Shown piece after piece: positions 1 to 10,461 of a stretch of 64,000 nucleotides of DNA (its first letter is position 1; the number at the start of each line of letters is the position of its first letter). The DNA is from Tachypleus tridentatus (lineage: Eukaryota > Arthropoda > Merostomata > Xiphosura > Limulidae): NCBI RefSeq assembly GCF_004210375.1, contig NC_134830.1:8742001-8806000 (forward strand), in the 5' to 3' direction. The translations under genes were made by a program, and so were the position numbers. The notes beneath the pieces are model-generated. The model had not been told where the DNA came from, ran no database searches, and worked only from the letters and a program-made list of their open reading frames with translations.

Positions 1-1797
1 ATCTGGATTTAACATTGTTCTACAGTCTAATACATGATAGATCTGGATTTAACATTGTTGTACAGTCTAATACGTGGTAGATCTGGATTTAACATTGTTC
101 CCCAGTCTAACACATGATAGATCTGGATTTAACATTATTCCACAGTCTAATACATGATAGATCTGGATTTAACATTGTTCTACAGTCTAATACATGATAG
201 ATCTGGATTTAACATTGTTCCACAGTCTAATACATGATAGATCTGGATTTAACATTGTTCCACAGTCTAATACATGATAGATCTTGATTTAACATTGTTC
301 TACAGTCTAATACATGTTAAATACGGATTTAACATTGTTCTAAAGTCTAATACATGATAGATCTGGATTTAACATTGTTCCACAGTCTAATACATGATAG
401 ATCTTGATTTAACATTGTTCTAAAGTCTAATACATGATAGATCTGGATTTAACATTGGTCTAAAATCTAACACATGATAGATCTGGATTTAACATTGTTC
501 TACAGTTTAATACATGATAGATCTGGATTTAACATTGTTCTACAGTTTAATACATGATAGATCTGGATTTAACATTGTTCCACAGTCTAATACATGATAG
601 ATCTTGATTTAACATTGTTCTAAAGTCTAATACATGATAGATCTGGATTTAACATTGGTCTAAAATCTAACACATGATAGATCTGGATTTAACATTGTTC
701 TACAGTTTAATACATGATAGATCTGGATTTAACATTGTTCTAAAGTCTAATACATAATAGATCTGGATTTAACATTGTTCCACACTCTAATACATGATAG
801 ATCTGGATTTAACATTGTTTTACAGTCTAGTACATTTTAAATCTGGATTTAACATTTTTTACAGTGTAATACATGTTAAATCTGTATTTAACATTGTTCC
901 ACAGTGTAATACATGATCATTCTTGATTTAACATTCTTCCACACTCTAACACATGATAGATCTTGATTTAACATTCTCCCACAGTCTAACACCTGATGGA
1001 TCTGGATTGAACATTGTTCCACAGTCTAATACATGATAGATCTGGATTTAACATTGTTTTACAGTCTAGTACATGATTGATCTGGATTTAACGTTATTCT
1101 GCAGTCTAATACATTGTAGATCTAGATTTAACAATGGTCTAAAGTCTAATACATGATAGATCTGGATTTACCATTGTTCTAAAGTGTAATACATCATAGA
1201 TCTGGATTTAACATTGGTCTAAAGTCTAATACATGATAGATCTGGATTTAACATTGTTTTACAGTCTAATACATGTTAAATCTGTATTTAACATTGTTCC
1301 CCAGTCTAGTACATGATAAATATTGATTTAACATTTTTCCACAGTCTAACACATGATAGATCTGGATTTAACATTGTTCCACAGTCTAATACATGATAGA
1401 TCTGGATTTAACATTGCTCTACAGTCTAATACATTAAAACTCTGGATTTAACATTGTTGTACAGTCTAATACGTGGTAGATCTGGATTTAACATTGGTCT
1501 AAAGTCTAATACATGATAGATCTGGATTTAACATTGTTTTACAGTTCAATACATGTTAAATCTCGATTTAACATTTTTTTACAGTCTAATAAATGTTAAA
1601 TCTGTACTTAACATTGTTCCCCAGTCTAATACATGATAAATATTGATTTAACATTGTTCCACAATCTAGCACATGATAGATCTGGATTTAACATTGTTCT
1701 ACAGTCTAATACATGATAACTATGGATTTAACATTGTTGTACAGTCTAATACGTGGTAGATCTGGATTTAACATTGTTCCACTGTTTAATGATGATA
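1..1797. repeat. 40-bp minisatellite, about 45 copies
   Basis: A head-to-tail array of a 40-bp unit (core GATCTGGATTTAACATTGTT followed by CTACAGTCTAATACATGATA) starts at or before the left edge and ends near 1797. Units differ by a few substitutions, and single-base indels appear after about 850. Most units carry AGATCT at the junction. The unit is not a multiple of three and holds no reading frame. The array continues off the window, so its full length is unknown. Confidence 0.97.
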
Positions 1798-3304
1798 GAT
1801 CCCTGTTGTCATAAAACAATATCACACAAAAAGTGATACGTTTAATATATTTAAACCCAGGCTGCCTCTTATCTCATAACGCCCTTGTTTGTAACAGTTT
1901 TTACAAACAGTGTGATTTATAAAATTACTTATCGTTTGAGTCAATACTGTTTCATTGGAGGAGAAAGGACGCGGAGTCAGTAAAAAATAAATTGTAGTGT
2001 TGAATAAAAATGGTTATAACATGACAACACTGTCCCAACACTGAGAGGCAGTAAGCAGGAACAAACCTTTGTTATAGATGACTTGTTGGTAAAAAGTGGG
2101 TTTTAGCGCCTGTTAAAAAAAATGTTTAAAACTACAAGTGAGAATATGTACTGATGTCTCAAGACTGAGATTTCGAACTAAAACAGTTGTGTTGTTTTCA
2201 TCACATGGTCTTGTATAACTTGCTCTGCCAAACAGGATCCCGGGTTTTCTTTACGTTCCGTCTGGGCCTCTTTTTAGGTTATTATCGCATGCGGTCAATG
2301 TTTACGAAGTCTCCTTTTGCCTTGGGCTCAGCGGCACGTGACATCGGAAAATCGCAGCTGGGAGTAAACAGCGAAAAACGAGTGAAACAAAGAAACTGAA
2401 AAGTCCACTTGATTATAGTAAATTTATCGAATAACAGATGCAAACACCAAAGTCCGAGAAAGTGCCTGGCAATAAACATGGACTTGTGTGAGAGATCCAA
2501 ATGATTTTAATACTAACAATAATTTTGTTATTTCATTCCGTGAAGAGTAGAACTTGTAGTGTTTTAGTTTTCATAAATCCTGAGGCTAACACACATTTGT
2601 TTTACTTATGATTTTGTAGGTTTTCTTTTGTTGTTTTTTTTCAGTCAAGAACAGTTCGTTAATGTTGAATCAAATGTCTTGTGGTTGTTAAATAACTTTG
2701 GCTTTGTCATCATTTAGCTGCTTGTGAATATTGGTTTGGAGATGTGACAGCCGCAATGTTTTTACACGGAGTAAAAACCGAAATGATTATTCTGTGTAAC
2801 ATTCAGAATGTAATTCTACGACACCATTAGTGACAAGAAACGGCAATACGTTGCACATAAACGATACTGTATCAACCACACTTCCAGTACTGACAAGGCT
2901 TTTCGATACGGACGCTTTTTATCATGACCTTCAGGCACGAAATTATCAAGTCCAGTCAATCAGATCAATTAAATGAAGTGTAGTTTTTACCAATTTTATT
3001 TAAGTTGTTTACAGATCAGATTACAAGATAATAATTAACAACACTACATTATATATTCTGTTTTATCATCGTTTATTTATTTTCCTTATTTATAATTTAC
3101 TTTTTATTATTTTATTTGAATTTAACTTTGGTATCATTCATGAGAACTGGTGAATCAGTAAGCTAGTTTTTTCGTTCCTGGGCGAGTGAGTGAGTCGTAT
3201 AACCATAAAGTTAACGGGAGAAACTCATTTAAGTAATTCTAAGAACCCACGAGTGAAAGAAAATGGAAATGTGTTACAACATGCCATCCACAATATATCT
3301 GTCG
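1798..3304. other. Unique AT-rich intergenic sequence
   Basis: I see no gene in this stretch. The short reading frames here (for example near 2187-2399 and 2282-2500) overlap on opposite strands, match nothing I recognise and have no flanking splice or start context. Confidence 0.6.
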
Positions 3305-3556
3305 GGCCCGGCATGGCCAAGTGGTTGAGGTACTCGATTCGTAATCCGAGAGTCGCGGGTTCGAATCTTCATCACACCCATCATACTCGCCCTTTCAGCC
3401 GTTATAATGTGCCGTTCAATTCCACTATTCGTTGATAAGAGTAGCTCAAGAGTTGGCGGTGGGTGATGATGACTTGCTGCTTTCCCTCTAGCCTTACACT
3501 GTTAAATTATGGACGGCTAGCGCTCGTGTAGCTTTGGGCGAAATTCAAAATCACAA
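3305..3556 (+). mobile_element. SINE family A, near full length
   Basis: This is a tRNA-derived SINE. The head has an A-box-like TGGCCAAGTGGTTGAGG and a B-box-like GGGTTCGAATC, with CGT at the anticodon position (CTCGTAA loop in most copies), close to eukaryotic tRNA-Thr(CGT). A conserved body follows (CATGCTCGCCCTTT, CCCACTATTCGTTG, AGAGTTGGCGGTGGGT, TAGCTGCCTTCCCTCTAG), then a tail GCGAAATTCAAAA plus A/C-rich repeats. Internal Pol III promoter boxes and mobilisation by a partner LINE are expected for the class. This copy has diverged tail bases. Confidence 0.93.
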
Positions 3557-3639
3557 ATCAACACTACTGATAATTCAGAATTATTTCAGATATAAAGATG
3601 TAACCCTAAACGTGATAATAAGAAAAACAACAAACAAAC

Positions 3640-3877
3640 ATTACGTGTGTTGAACAACGATTCGTGCTATTGCGCTACATACTTTTCCCAAAAGGGGTCA
3701 GAAGGCTTCCTGGAGGAGTTGCATGTTTTAGGCGCTCCCACCATTAGTAGTGTGTTGTGTGATTTGTCTGTCAGTTAGTAGACACTAAAATGGCAGCACT
3801 TAACGTTATAATTTTTACTGTCTTGATGTCAGTAAAACGTGTGCATGCTATGAATCACGGGAAGAACTATGCACTGT
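3640..3877. other. Intergenic DNA with a weak open frame
   Basis: A 69-codon frame starting at 3790 has a hydrophobic, signal-peptide-like N-terminus (residues about 4-20), but it runs into the TTAA-flanked element at 3882 and ends inside it. I do not regard it as a gene. Confidence 0.4.
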
Positions 3878-3881
3878 TTAA

Positions 3882-4143
3882 CCTGTTGACTGTCAAGTAT
3901 TTCAGCTACTACGGCAACTCCGAACCAAGTTCAAAATACAACTCTAATGCTTCTTCATTTTGTAACCTTTTTCGTGACACCATTTCGGATCGCAAGTGAA
4001 ACAATATGTAAGTAGGTCAAATGCATGTGTGGGGCTGACATCTAGCGTTAAAGTTAGGTATTATTGAGAACGAATTAACTCGTCCGTGGCACTATGTTAC
4101 CGATCGGCTTGGACGAATTATCTCGTCTGCGGCACTGAACAGG
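3882..4143. mobile_element. piggyBac-like MITE flanked by TTAA
   Basis: The 262-bp block begins CCTGTTGACTG and ends CAGTGCC-type complement CACTGAACAGG, so the ends match inverted at 9 of 11 positions. It is flanked on both sides by TTAA (3878-3881 and 4144-4147), the target duplication of piggyBac elements. The right side holds two direct copies of a CGAATTA-CTCGTC-GGCACT motif (about 4073 and 4115). No transposase is present, so it would be non-autonomous. TTAA is common in AT-rich DNA, so the call rests on the paired ends. Confidence 0.6.
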
Positions 4144-4619
4144 TTAAGGTACAACACAGCAAAACATACGAACTTCAAAAGCAAGAACTAAAACATTTGT
4201 TATTTTTAACTTTATTTACTCTTGGAACAGAACACTTTCTAGGAACCTGGACAACTACACTTAGTTTATAAATGTTAGATTCGGAGCAGCAATATATGTC
4301 TCTTCTCTGGACTTAGCTTTCTGGTCACGCACAGGAAAAAACAGCAAAATGATTACACTGCCCGTTATAATTTGGGCAATAACAAGGATGTTCGACATTT
4401 TCTAGCAGTTGTACAAATATTAGGTTCTGAACTTGAACAAATCCCTGATTCTAAATATATAAAAGCACTAAACCAAATCTCGTATATATACAAAGTAAAA
4501 ATTGATTAAATCGGAATTATCAAAATTTTGTAGCATTATCTTGAGATTTTTCTTGTAAAACGCCCTCTATATGGCGGAACCTGCGTAATGCCTCATCTAT
4601 CAACAAGTGGAATTAGAAC

Positions 4620-4725
4620 CTGAGTTTGATCAAATATTAATTTCTTATTTAATTAATTATTTCTTTTAAATATTAATAAATTATTGTTTAATTAATAATT
4701 TGTTTAAATATCAATAAATTCTCGG
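4620..4725. repeat. Short AT-rich tandem repeat
   Basis: About 2.5 copies of a 36-48 bp AT-rich unit (AAATATTAAT, TTTAATTAATTA, then TAAATATTAATAAATT). It is low complexity with no other signal. Confidence 0.6.
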
Positions 4726-5018
4726 ACATTTTGTTACACTAAGTATTGGTTAAAGATATTCTGTTATTTTTTCTGGCGTTATTATTTTTACAGTTAAATT
4801 ATATTCATGATTTGTAGAAATATATTTGTCTTTTAAATACAAAATTCTACTCTTTAAATAATTCTCACGAAAAACATAAATTCCTATCTTCTCCAATTTT
4901 AAAATTTAGGGAAAATTTACCATGTGTAATAAGTAAAAGTGAAAATTTGCGCTGTTTCAAAAATTTAAGGAAGAATCAACTTCCTGTGGAATGGAAAGTA
5001 AATAATAGAGCGTGAATA

Positions 5019-5790
5019 GAGCGTGAAGTGTTATTCGAGGAATTTTTGAACAAATTAAACAAAAGAATGGAACAAGAAAATAGGAATATTTTACTTTTCC
5101 TGGATAATGCAACTTGTCAACCAAAAGTTCAGCTTTCAAATGTTTGTTTAGTCTTTCTACCTCCATGTACAACATCAGTTCTACAGCCACTAGATAATGG
5201 AATTATACAGTGTATACAATTGAAATACAGAAAACTGATGCTTTAGCATATTATTGTAAACATGGACGACTGTAAGAGAGCTTCTGAAATGATCATGAAC
5301 ATTGACCTGTTAGATGCAATTGCATTTTTAAGTCATTCAAATGCATAAAAGATGAATATCTAATAAAGTGCTTTCGAAAGTGTGTATTTATTCTTGACAA
5401 TGGCAGAGATTGTGGAGAAGTTGTTGTTATGACGTTTCTAGTGAAATCCAAACTCTGATTGAGAAGATTGATGCAGATGATTCTGTGAATGTTGACAAGA
5501 ATGTTTTAACAGAAACTGATGAAATTGATTTAAAATCTATAATAGAATCACAAGATGGTAACAGTGTGAGAGATTCAGAAGATGAACAAAATGGAAAAGA
5601 TAGTGAGGAAATGGAAATCCTACTTCATCACAAGTGTTAAGTTATATCAACACTATAAAATTGTATGCAAAAATGAAGGGGGAAAATGAACTTCATGAAA
5701 AGGCCGTGGAATTCTTTTCTTTCAACCACATGATAAAGCCAATTTAAAAACGAAACAGTTAAAATTGGACACTTTCTTCAAATAAATTTG
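5019..5790 (+). pseudogene. pogo/Tigger-type transposase, C-terminal half, decayed
   Basis: This is the C-terminal half of a Tc1/mariner-superfamily pogo/Tigger (DDE_1, jerky/CENP-B-like) transposase. The segment from 5028 reads FEEFLNKLNKRM, then LLFLDNATCQP (second catalytic Asp), LVFLPPCTTSVLQPLDNGII (third Asp in QPLD) and YRKLML, the standard order for the family. After an interrupted stretch, an acidic linker follows (5410-5640, rich in D/E/S). A third frame reads LSYINTIKLYAKMKGE and ends near 5787 with KQLKLDTFFK. That last peptide fits a PCNA-binding PIP box (QxxLxxFF), a motif known in pogo transposase. The HTH and first catalytic Asp are missing, and several stops and frame changes interrupt it, so it is dead. 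Confidence 0.85.
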
Positions 5791-6319
5791 ATTAAAAATT
5801 TGTTTACTTGTGTATATTTTGAACGTCCTATTTTTGTTCTTATTCTAATAAATATAACATAAACAGTGTAAGTCAAGCAAGTATAACGTTTCTCTCAAAC
5901 ATTATATGTAATTACGGAAATGCATGTTCACTATGCCAAGCCAGAAAACTGCTCAAGCCGGATATTTTACTCGGTCCTGTGCGATTCCGCCTTAGCCAGG
6001 TTTTACCTATATATGTATATGGGGAGGGGAACAGTAAAAGGAAAATCCATTATAAACGACGTATTTATTAATATGGTATTAATTGTAATAACAGTTTCTG
6101 CATGTATTTTTAGTTATTCTCAATACCCATCCTTCTGGTTGTATATCCATACCATTCATTTATCATCTTATCTGTGTATTCTACGTCTCCCTGAAGTATT
6201 GATCGATCTGTATATGCATAACTATCTGATTATTCACAATAAGCAATCAGTTATCGCTTTACTTTTTATTATTCCATCAGGTCCTCAGACTATCACTTTT
6301 CTACTATTTGACATTCTTT
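5791..6319. other. Intergenic DNA, chance open frame
   Basis: A + strand frame from 5920 stays open for about 130 codons before running into the 30-bp minisatellite. Its composition (Ile/Leu/Tyr-rich, AT-driven) and lack of a recognisable domain suggest chance. Confidence 0.5.
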
Positions 6320-6570
6320 CCGACCTTATGTGCCGACCTTATGTGCCTGCATGTTCCCCTTTCCGACATTATGTGCCCGCATGTTCCCCTTTCCGACCTT
6401 ATGTGCCCGCATGTTCCTTCCGACATATTGTGCCCGCATGTGTTCCCCTTTCCGACATATTGTGCCCGCATGTGTTCCCCCTTTCCGACATATTGTGCCC
6501 GCATGTGTTTCCCCTTTCCGACATTATGTCCCCGCATGTTCCCCTTTCCGACATTATGTGCCTGTCCCTC
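6320..6570. repeat. 30-bp minisatellite, about 8 copies
   Basis: The unit is close to CCGACATTATGTGCCCGCAT followed by GTTCCCCTTT. Units vary from 26 to 32 bp through missing or extra CCCTTT/GT bases. It is much more GC-rich than its surroundings and gives long open frames on both strands only because the unit is near a multiple of three. Confidence 0.93.
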
Positions 6571-7584
6571 TTTTTAACGAACATCAGGTTTTTATTTCCT
6601 GTTGTGTGAAAACAACTTATTGCTATTAGATCTCTCGCTACTCTCTGTGACAAGTTTTGTAGTTAATATGGTTTCAGTTTATTTTCCAAGACACCTAACT
6701 ATTGACATTACTTCTTCCAAGCTGTAAGTATTATTAGTTTTGTATGTGACTTTTTCAAATCTTTTATTCCTGAACATTTTATAATAGTACAATTAACGTG
6801 CTATTAATATTTTATTTTGTCTATATCGTCTAAATACTATTTCTTGAATTTGCACGGTTTTAAATAATCAAGGTTTTTGTTCTTTCTAAATCCTTTGATT
6901 TGTAGTTACACCAAGTTTGATTTGTAATTACACCAAGTTTTTTGTTGTTATTCAAAATTTCTTCTTATTGTAACTTTTTATTCTTTAAACCGCAGCATAT
7001 CGTCTCATAGAATGGCTGTGAATGATGTTCCAAGTACAAGCTTTGTCATCTCTTAACCGTTTTGATATTTAACTACAATTTTGTACTCGGGAGTTCAAAC
7101 CCTATCGATTAATATATTTCGTCACGCCCAAGGTTTCATAATTTCTGTAATTCTGCGTAAAAGAATTTCAGTTTGAGAGTTGGCTGGAAGAGATCTTAAT
7201 GAGTAAAAAAAAATCAAATCGGGTATACTCGCGCCCCACGCTTGGTATTGATGGGGCACAAAAATATAGTAAATACAAAGAGGCGAAAAGGTACTTTAGA
7301 TTAACATACTTTAATGCTTTTTAAAGGATTTTCAAGTACTGCGGCTATTAAGGATTCCCTCTTATATTAGGTTCTATTTGCTTCGAAGTCCAGTTTTTAT
7401 TTTTCCTGACTTCAGGTACTTGTCTTCCGTTGGAAGAGCAGCAAATTTACATGCTCATATTGCTAAAATTCGGGGCTCGATTTCCCAACGTGGACAAAAT
7501 GCGCATAGCTCAATGTGTAATTTAGTGCTAAAACAACATATTTACATACATTCAGGTTCACTACTAACTACTCTATACCGCACA

Positions 7585-7835
7585 GTTACTGTTTTTTCTG
7601 GAGTTGTACTTAGGCCTACTTCCATGTATAAAACTTTTAAATACTGCTTCTTTTTATTTTTCTCACGTTTTATTTAATTCTAAATACAATAATTCAAAAT
7701 ATTTAGAGTATGTTTTTATTTTTCTCAAAGTCTTCTTAGGCCTACTTCGAAACTTTAGTACTTCTAAAATTTACTCTAAATACTGTTTTTATTTTTTCTT
7801 GATTTCTACTTAGGCCTACTTCGAAATTTCAGTGC
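7585..7835. repeat. Imperfect tandem repeat, about 3 copies of 80-100 bp
   Basis: The phrase CTTAGGCCTACTTC recurs near 7609, 7735 and 7810, each with a TTTTTATTTTT and AAATACT stretch nearby. It reads as a degenerate three-copy tandem duplication. Confidence 0.55.
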
Positions 7836-8115
7836 GTACACTCATATTTCTGTGTAGTAATCCTGCATTGATAGTCGAATTATTTGAGAGGAAGAGAGAA
7901 AAAAGAGAGCAAGCATTGCTTATGAGTTACTCACAAATCTAACAATCATGTTAATAGACTAAGTGAAACATACAACTAATGAGTTAGTTACGATGCATGA
8001 AATCCTCGCAAAGAACAAATATACATACAACATCATAGAACAAGTGATAGGTGTAAGAAATCCGAAAGTTAGAACAGTATTAAGAGTAAAAAATAAAAAA
8101 ATGGTAAAATCTTTA

Positions 8116-8155
8116 TAGGCGACTAGTTTCAGTATCAGTTACCATTATCAGGGCT
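8116..8155 (-). ncRNA. Possible decayed hammerhead ribozyme of a Penelope-like element
   Basis: Read on the - strand, the segment runs TAGCC, CTGATAA, TGGTAACTGATACT, GAAAC, TAGTC, GCCTA. This is the order of a type I hammerhead: stem I 5' strand, CUGAUGA core (here with A for the conserved G), stem II GGUA/UACU closed by ACUGA, the GAAA core, a minimal stem III, a GUC cleavage triplet, and a stem I 3' strand that pairs with the start apart from one C-C mismatch. Penelope-like elements are known to carry hammerheads in their terminal repeats, and the adjacent - strand sequence encodes Penelope-type reverse transcriptase remains. The core change suggests it is inactive. Confidence 0.5.
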
Positions 8156-8780
8156 AACGTCTTCATTGTTAGCTAGAAGCGTTAATTGGCGAGTTAATTT
8201 AAAAAACCAAAAGTCAAGAAGCAAGGTGATGAAGGTAAATTGTAAATGACAGATTACTTCTTTTGATGATTTTAATGGAGTTAATTCTGTGTGTTTATTT
8301 ATAGATGCTTTTCGTTCATTTTGTAGAAAGCTCTGTAGGTTCATAACCTCTATCCACTGCTACGTCTTTCAAGCACATTTTTCGTTATTTGTATCTGCTA
8401 GATCAGAACATTCATTAATATGTGTGTAAAATATGCGTAGTTCCTGACATAATGGGTGGTTAGTTATTATGTTGTGGGATTGTGCTGATACAGGGTTTGT
8501 GAAATATAGTGACTTTTAATTAATCACGTTTTTTTTAATTAATAAGACTAGTTCACATTCATTAGACTTCGTAGTGAATGTAGTTTCCTTCATTTTCATT
8601 GATGTGGTTTAAGAACTCCGTAATGGTTTCAATGCTGTGTCGTCACACCATAAATGGGTCATCTACATATGTTCTACATGCTACAGGCTTTATTAAAGCT
8701 TTTTTGTAACATGGAACCTTCAAGAGCATCCATAAATATACCACTCAAAGCAGGAAATGATCTTTGTGTATAAAATTAAT
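8135..8780 (-). mobile_element. Penelope-like element fragment (RT remnant), broken
   Basis: On the - strand around 8780-8560 the translation shows pieces typical of Penelope-like reverse transcriptase: a GIFMDALEG stretch (like the LANIFME motif before the active site) and TYVDDPFM (the YVDD catalytic motif), followed by FLNHINENEGNY. Downstream on the same strand an untranslated part ends with the hammerhead-like motif at 8116-8155. The coding part is broken in several places and truncated at its 5' end. A CR1-like LINE tail abuts it on the other strand. Confidence 0.65.
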
Positions 8781-8814
8781 GGTAAATTTGACCAACGAAT
8801 TAAAAGTTTATCTG

Positions 8815-9190
8815 TAATTCTGTAACAAAGAACATTAAATTGTTGGAAGGCTTTTCAGAAGGGCTATTGAGATGATGCCCATGATGAAAAAAAAGTTGTC
8901 AGTGCGAGGACAGGTTAACATCTTTAAAAAATTTATCCATCTTTTTATACAATAAAGGAATACTTAGAGGGAATCTGGTTGGAGTGTTTAAAATTAATAG
9001 TGTCCATTCATCCTTTGTTTTATGGTTTTTGGTGGGAATGTTAGAACAAGGGGGCAGAAGTAGAAATTTTAGCAGGGAAGAGGTCGTTTCAGCTTAAACA
9101 GTTTGTTTTCTAAGCGGGTGGATAGCCTTTGAATGAGTTTATGGAAGGCTTCATAAATATTTATACAATAAGTGCTGGTTTTGTTTTCAA
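8815..9190 (+). mobile_element. CR1-like LINE 3' tail, decayed
   Basis: The + strand translation shows LFRRAIEMMPMMKKKLS near 8850, the usual RRATKMIP-type motif after the reverse transcriptase, and NSLFSKRVDSL with MSLWKA near 9100, matching the FSQRVVNLWNxLP motif at the end of CR1-type ORF2. Stops interrupt it. A second copy of the same family lies at about 44020-44470, where the first motif reads RKATRMMPMMEKLSYDD. Confidence 0.6.
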
Positions 9191-9620
9191 AATTTAATGT
9201 AATGGAATGGGACATCCTTGATGATAAACAGGTTCCTGAAATGTTAATAATTTAGTGAACATTTTTATCATATTTCTCATTTGTACTGTCATATTCTGCA
9301 GTTCTTGCAGCTGTATTCATCTAGGATAGTTATTTCTGTCCAGTAAATAATACGCACTTTAACGATTTATATCTATCTATGTATGTATATAATTTGATGT
9401 CTTGTAAGGCCATTTGCAAAACGTAATTTAATTGCAAGAGTAAAGTTAATAGAAAATCTTCAGCTCACGTGTTTATGTAATAAGTATAAAAAATAACATT
9501 AACTGCTGGGTTATACTTGCATAATATTATGAGTGGGTAAGTAATATATTACGCCCTTCATATAACACGTGTTTTATCTGAGTTGTTTTTTTTTTTGGGG
9601 TAGTTAAAGTATACTTATCC

Positions 9621-9815
9621 CATCACCATGCTCGCCCTTTTAACCATGGGGGTTTAGCCATGTGACGGTCAATCCCACTATTCGTTGGAGTCCAAGTGTT
9701 GGCGGTAGGTGATGATGACGAGCTACCTTCCCTCTAGTCTTACACTGTTAACTTAGGAACGGCCAGCGCAGATAACAGTCGTGTGGCATTGCGCGAAATT
9801 CAAAACAAACCAAAC
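9621..9815 (+). mobile_element. SINE family A, 5' truncated
   Basis: It starts inside the body (CACCATGCTCGCCCTTTTAA) and runs to the tail GCGCGAAATTCAAAACAAAC. The tRNA head is missing. Confidence 0.85.
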
Positions 9816-10038
9816 TTATCCTACAGGAATATATGCTCACGTGTTTATCTGATGATAATACAAAATATTCTGAACTTTGTTGCAGTAAGTGGATTTGGTA
9901 TAAAACAGTGTACGTGTAGTGGTTGTTGAAAGATGTAAAAAAAAACATCTGCTGGTCAAACCCTAAAGAGTTAACTTCAAATATACTGTTGTGGATATAC
10001 TGTTTCAGACAATGCCCTTCTTAACGTATCGTTAACTA

Positions 10039-10178
10039 TGTTTGTTTGGAAATTTCGCACAAAGCTACTCGAGGGCTATCTGTGCTAGCCGTCCCTAATT
10101 TAGCAGTGTAAGACTAGAGGGAAGGCAGCTAGTCATCACCACCCACCGCCAACTCTTGGGCTACTCTTTACCAACGAA
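10039..10178 (-). mobile_element. SINE family A, 5' truncated, with 12-bp target duplication
   Basis: Only the 3' half is present (tail TTTGTTTGGAAATTTCGCAC on the + strand through CAACTCTTGGGC). TATCGTTAACTA flanks it exactly at 10027-10038 and 10179-10190. The truncated element is therefore a genuine insertion that stopped short during target-primed reverse transcription, not a deletion product. Confidence 0.9.
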
Positions 10179-10291
10179 TATCGTTAACTAAACAGTAAAT
10201 TTGTAAATGAAAACATTGTAAATCTAAGGTCACATAACACCGTAACAAATAAACATCTGTAACAATAATGCTTACAAACATTTTGAAACTA

Positions 10292-10328
10292 TATATAGAT
10301 ATATATATACACACACACACACACACAC
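10292..10328. repeat. TA/CA microsatellite
   Basis: ATATATATAT-type repeats run into about nine CA dinucleotides. The array directly abuts a Tc1-like terminal sequence. Confidence 0.85.
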
Positions 10329-10460
10329 TGCTGGTCAAAATCTTAAGGCCAATGAACATAAAAAAATGTGCATTTTGCGTTGCTAAACTCAACCACTTAT
10401 TTGAGTAGAGCTTCGAAAGATGAAAATAAGAAAAGGGAAAATAAAAATAAAGTTGTTTAG
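10327..10460. mobile_element. Solo end of a second Tc1-like element
   Basis: CACTGCTGGTCAAAATCTTA followed by AGGCCA resembles the terminal inverted repeat of a Tc1-like family (recognised from memory). No matching opposite end is visible nearby, so it may be a truncated copy. Confidence 0.4.
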
Positions 10461-10461
10461 C

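Noticed and set aside
5920-6609. 229-codon + strand open frame
   Set aside because: Its second half is the 30-bp minisatellite and its first half is AT-driven hydrophobic sequence without a domain. No splice or promoter context was seen.
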